This document shows positions 61,435 to 64,000 of a DNA stretch of 64,000 nt, one piece after another (position 1 is the stretch's first letter; each line of letters begins with the position of its first letter). Below the pieces are notes generated by a model. The model saw only the letters and a list, made by a program, of their open reading frames with translations, did not search any database and had not been told where the DNA came from. Origin of the DNA: Sulfurimonas sp. (GTDB lineage: Bacteria > Campylobacterota > Campylobacteria > Campylobacterales > Sulfurimonadaceae); contig JAQTWZ010000002.1 in NCBI GenBank assembly GCA_028689055.1, forward strand, positions 9,503 through 73,502, read 5' to 3'. A program made the translations under genes and the position numbers.

Positions 61435-61565
61435 CTACCCAAACGCGTCTTGACAACGCCAAAGATTTTCCATCTTTTGGATGTTTTCATCATCAACATT
61501 GACCAGTGTCCAACCGATAGAGGTAATCCCTAAATCTAAACCCAATATTATTTTTGAAATTTCAA
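61435..61565 (-). pseudogene. Cas9 N-terminal (RuvC-I) fragment
   Basis: Minus strand KIILGLDLGITSIGWTLVNVDDENIQKMENLWRCQDAFG then TAG; a 1-nt frameshift in an A-run separates it from upstream TTG AAA TTT CAA AAA. Confidence 0.65.
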
Positions 61566-61664
61566 TTTTTATTTATGAAAAAACTTGTATCACAATATCA
61601 ATAGTTTATCCGAGTGAGAAACGAATGGACTATACTCTTTTCTTTTTTTTCATGACGTAGTTAT

Positions 61665-62072
61665 TTAGATTGAAGCTGAAATTCGTTTGATACAGAGGAC
61701 TGAATTTTCACTATTTGACAATTCTCCTTGTGCAAATTCACATAAAAACAAAATATTTTCACACATACATATTTTTGCGTAATCTTCAATGTATTCAAGC
61801 ATCATCTCAGAATATCCCTTCATCCTTTCTTTTTCATCCACAATAAAATCATATACACAAAGATGGCGTTTATACTGAAGCGTTGTATTTACACTCACTC
61901 CTGCAAATGTAACAATTTTTTCTCTTTCAAAGATACCAAACATTCGATATTTTGTGTGTTTCATGTCATAAATAAGGTCTTCGAACTCTTCATAAGAAAC
62001 TTTATCTCGTAATTGACGGACAACTAAATAAGCTTTATCTAATTCTTTTAAATCTAATTCTCTAATTTGCAT
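61665..62072 (-). CDS. GNAT-family N-acetyltransferase (C-terminus possibly altered)
   Basis: MFGIFEREKIVTFAGVSVNTTLQYKRHLCVYDFIVDEKERMKGYSEMMLEYIEDYAK; the tail ENILFLCEFAQGELSNSENSV does not look like a normal GNAT end. Confidence 0.65.
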   Translation of the reverse strand: MQIRELDLKELDKAYLVVRQLRDKVSYEEFEDLIYDMKHTKYRMFGIFEREKIVTFAGVSVNTTLQYKRHLCVYDFIVDEKERMKGYSEMMLEYIEDYAKICMCENILFLCEFAQGELSNSENSVLCIKRISASI

Positions 62073-62356
62073 ATTCGTTTGTGATGCTCCTTTTTTTCAA
62101 AACTAATAAATCAATTTTTAAATTTCAGCTTAATTGTTCACACGCATACACTTGACCACTTGAAAAGGTAAAAAATATTCTTGACGCATTGTAACATAGG
62201 TGGCCAAGTAAATTATGCTTTGGCTAGTATTTCTCTCATAGATTGACCTTTGAATTCAATTTTGTAAGCTGTGTACGTACGCATTCCATGCATATAAGAG
62301 ATTTGGTGAAAAATTAAAAGCACTCTCAATTGCTCATAGTATGTGCTGCAAATGTT

Positions 62357-64000
62357 TCAACACTCTAACCTCTCCAACTGCAGATAAGCTATAAACTGTA
62401 CTACATGAGCCGTCGTAAAATAGATATTTTTTGGCTCACCGTTTAGCTTTATCTCAAGTGTGTAGATGTCGTTAAAATCTAAATGTTCTTTAAAAATATC
62501 AGGTAGGTTTTTATCGACTGCTTTATGTATTACTTCTATAATATTAGATATCTTAGCGCTTTCAAAGTTTTCTATATTTTCTATACGCTCCAAAAATATA
62601 GGTTCAAAAGCACCCCATTTTAGATTTGCACTACAGTTTCTGCATAGACATAAACTGTCTGCAGTGCTCACAAAGCTCTTTTTATTTTTTACGATTCTCT
62701 TATCATTCCAACTAAAAAACTCAAAAGAGTTTTGATTATCAGCTACTTTTCTAAATGTAAATCCACATATTTGACAATATCCTTTATATGTATTTTGTAA
62801 AAATCCTTTTATATCATTTTTTAGTTCGTCGTTTCTAGCTTTATTTTTATCAATAACTATAATCTTTTTTATAATCTCTTCTTTGCTTGTTTCTTCAAAA
62901 TTTTTTATATCTTCACTAACTTTTTTTATAAAATCATTTTTATAGTGCTCTTCATCAATGATAATATCAGGCTCAATATCTTCTTGCCATTGCGTAGTTT
63001 GAGATTTATGCTTTTCGATATTTTTTTCCGTGCTTAATGCTTCATTATTTTTATGTTTATTTTTTATTTGCTTATTATTTGAAGCTTTATCTTCTTTTTT
63101 TTGTTGATTATTTATTTTTGAGTTATTAATATTTTTTGATATATACTCAATTTTTTTAGTAGCTTCCTCTTCCGATAACTTATGTATATCTTGCCTTATT
63201 TCAAAGGAATCAATTTTGTTAAAATCAAAGATTTGAAAATAATCTTTATATTCATCTTGCAGTAACAATGGGCTTTTAGTAAAGCCGTAAAATTCAAATT
63301 GTGCTCTAGTAATTGAAATATAAAAATGTGCTAAGTTTAGAGTATTATCTTCAGAAATATAAACTATTATAGGAGCTTCTTCTCCTTGAATTTCATCAAT
63401 TGTGAAAAATATAAAATCATAATTTTCTATCTCAATATTTTTCTTAAAAAACCCGACTTCGTACTCTTTTTTCAATTGTTCATTTAACTGTAAAACGGTT
63501 AATATACTCTCTTTTTCATAGACTATCATGATTGGAAATTTATGTTCATATAAATCTATCTGCTGATTCCTAATATCAATCAATTTACCTAAAATGCTTT
63601 TGTTGGAGTAATATATATGAGGTTTTTGATATCTTTTCTTATTGAATTCTATTTGATCTTTATAATAATCTTTTTCTTTTGGGATTGATAATTCATCATT
63701 TGTTATTAGTTTTCTTACAATCAATGAAGCAGTTGCTAATTGATAAGTTTGTCTAAAATTTCTTGTAAAAATTATTTTTTCTATGTCTGCGTTTTGCGGT
63801 TCATAAATAACCGTTTTTTGTGTTTGTGCATTATCTCCAATAAGTATAACTCTTTGAAAAGCAATTTTAAACAAATCAATAACCTCTATTTGTTTTATTT
63901 GCTGGTATTCATCAATTAAGACAGTTTTTGGTATTTTTTTAAAAAATGAAAATTTAGGTTGAACTGATAAAATTGATTTTGTAAAAAATACTACATGAGC
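62357..64000 (-). CDS. UvrD-like SF1 helicase C-terminal part fused to Cys-rich zinc-finger/HNH-like domain (5' truncated by window edge)
   Basis: Open to the edge: KTVLIDEYQQIKQIEVIDLFKIAFQRVILIGDNAQ (motifs II/III), FTRNFRQTYQLA (IV), FFTIDEIQGEEAPIIV (V), YISITRAQ (VI); C-terminal GYCQICGF...CLCRNCSANLKWG. Confidence 0.85.
   Translation of the reverse strand, partial: AHVVFFTKSILSVQPKFSFFKKIPKTVLIDEYQQIKQIEVIDLFKIAFQRVILIGDNAQTQKTVIYEPQNADIEKIIFTRNFRQTYQLATASLIVRKLITNDELSIPKEKDYYKDQIEFNKKRYQKPHIYYSNKSILGKLIDIRNQQIDLYEHKFPIMIVYEKESILTVLQLNEQLKKEYEVGFFKKNIEIENYDFIFFTIDEIQGEEAPIIVYISEDNTLNLAHFYISITRAQFEFYGFTKSPLLLQDEYKDYFQIFDFNKIDSFEIRQDIHKLSEEEATKKIEYISKNINNSKINNQQKKEDKASNNKQIKNKHKNNEALSTEKNIEKHKSQTTQWQEDIEPDIIIDEEHYKNDFIKKVSEDIKNFEETSKEEIIKKIIVIDKNKARNDELKNDIKGFLQNTYKGYCQICGFTFRKVADNQNSFEFFSWNDKRIVKNKKSFVSTADSLCLCRNCSANLKWGAFEPIFLERIENIENFESAKISNIIEVIHKAVDKNLPDIFKEHLDFNDIYTLEIKLNGEPKNIYFTTAHVVQFIAYLQLERLEC

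Overview
The window is a mostly housekeeping chromosomal segment of an AT-rich Campylobacterota member. I infer a Sulfurimonas-like genus from protein content and gene style; I could not search for it. It is densely coded on both strands. Recognisable content: PAS kinase and REC/HD-GYP signalling, ppaC, uvrA, a CheX-like/fliN/fliO-like cluster, accD, gltBD, recO, an NspC/carboxynorspermidine pathway, dgkA and an MFS-acyltransferase fusion, ribBA and apbE, an fMet-Gln-fMet tRNA cluster, flgG-type genes, rpoD, hemL, folD-lepB-rpiB-apt-trpB-pepA, ychF, psd, truD, thiL and flhA. Most interesting signals: (1) the octamer AAACGCAG/CTGCGTTT occurs about 53 times by hand count, in both orientations and several reading frames, at a density like DNA-uptake sequences; (2) a Fur-box-like, perfect-promoter-led cluster of porin, FMN-binding protein, two paralogous His-containing membrane proteins, MntP, ApbE and RibBA, which looks like a flavinylated redox or metal system; (3) a ~145-bp structured repeat between convergent genes, with hairpins conserved by compensatory changes; (4) a degraded patch at 61.06-62.3 kb holding an ISAs1-like transposase remnant, a frameshifted Cas9 N-terminus and a type II CRISPR-repeat-like sequence, next to an edge-truncated SF1 helicase with a Cys-rich C-terminal domain. 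No intact CRISPR array or rRNA was seen.
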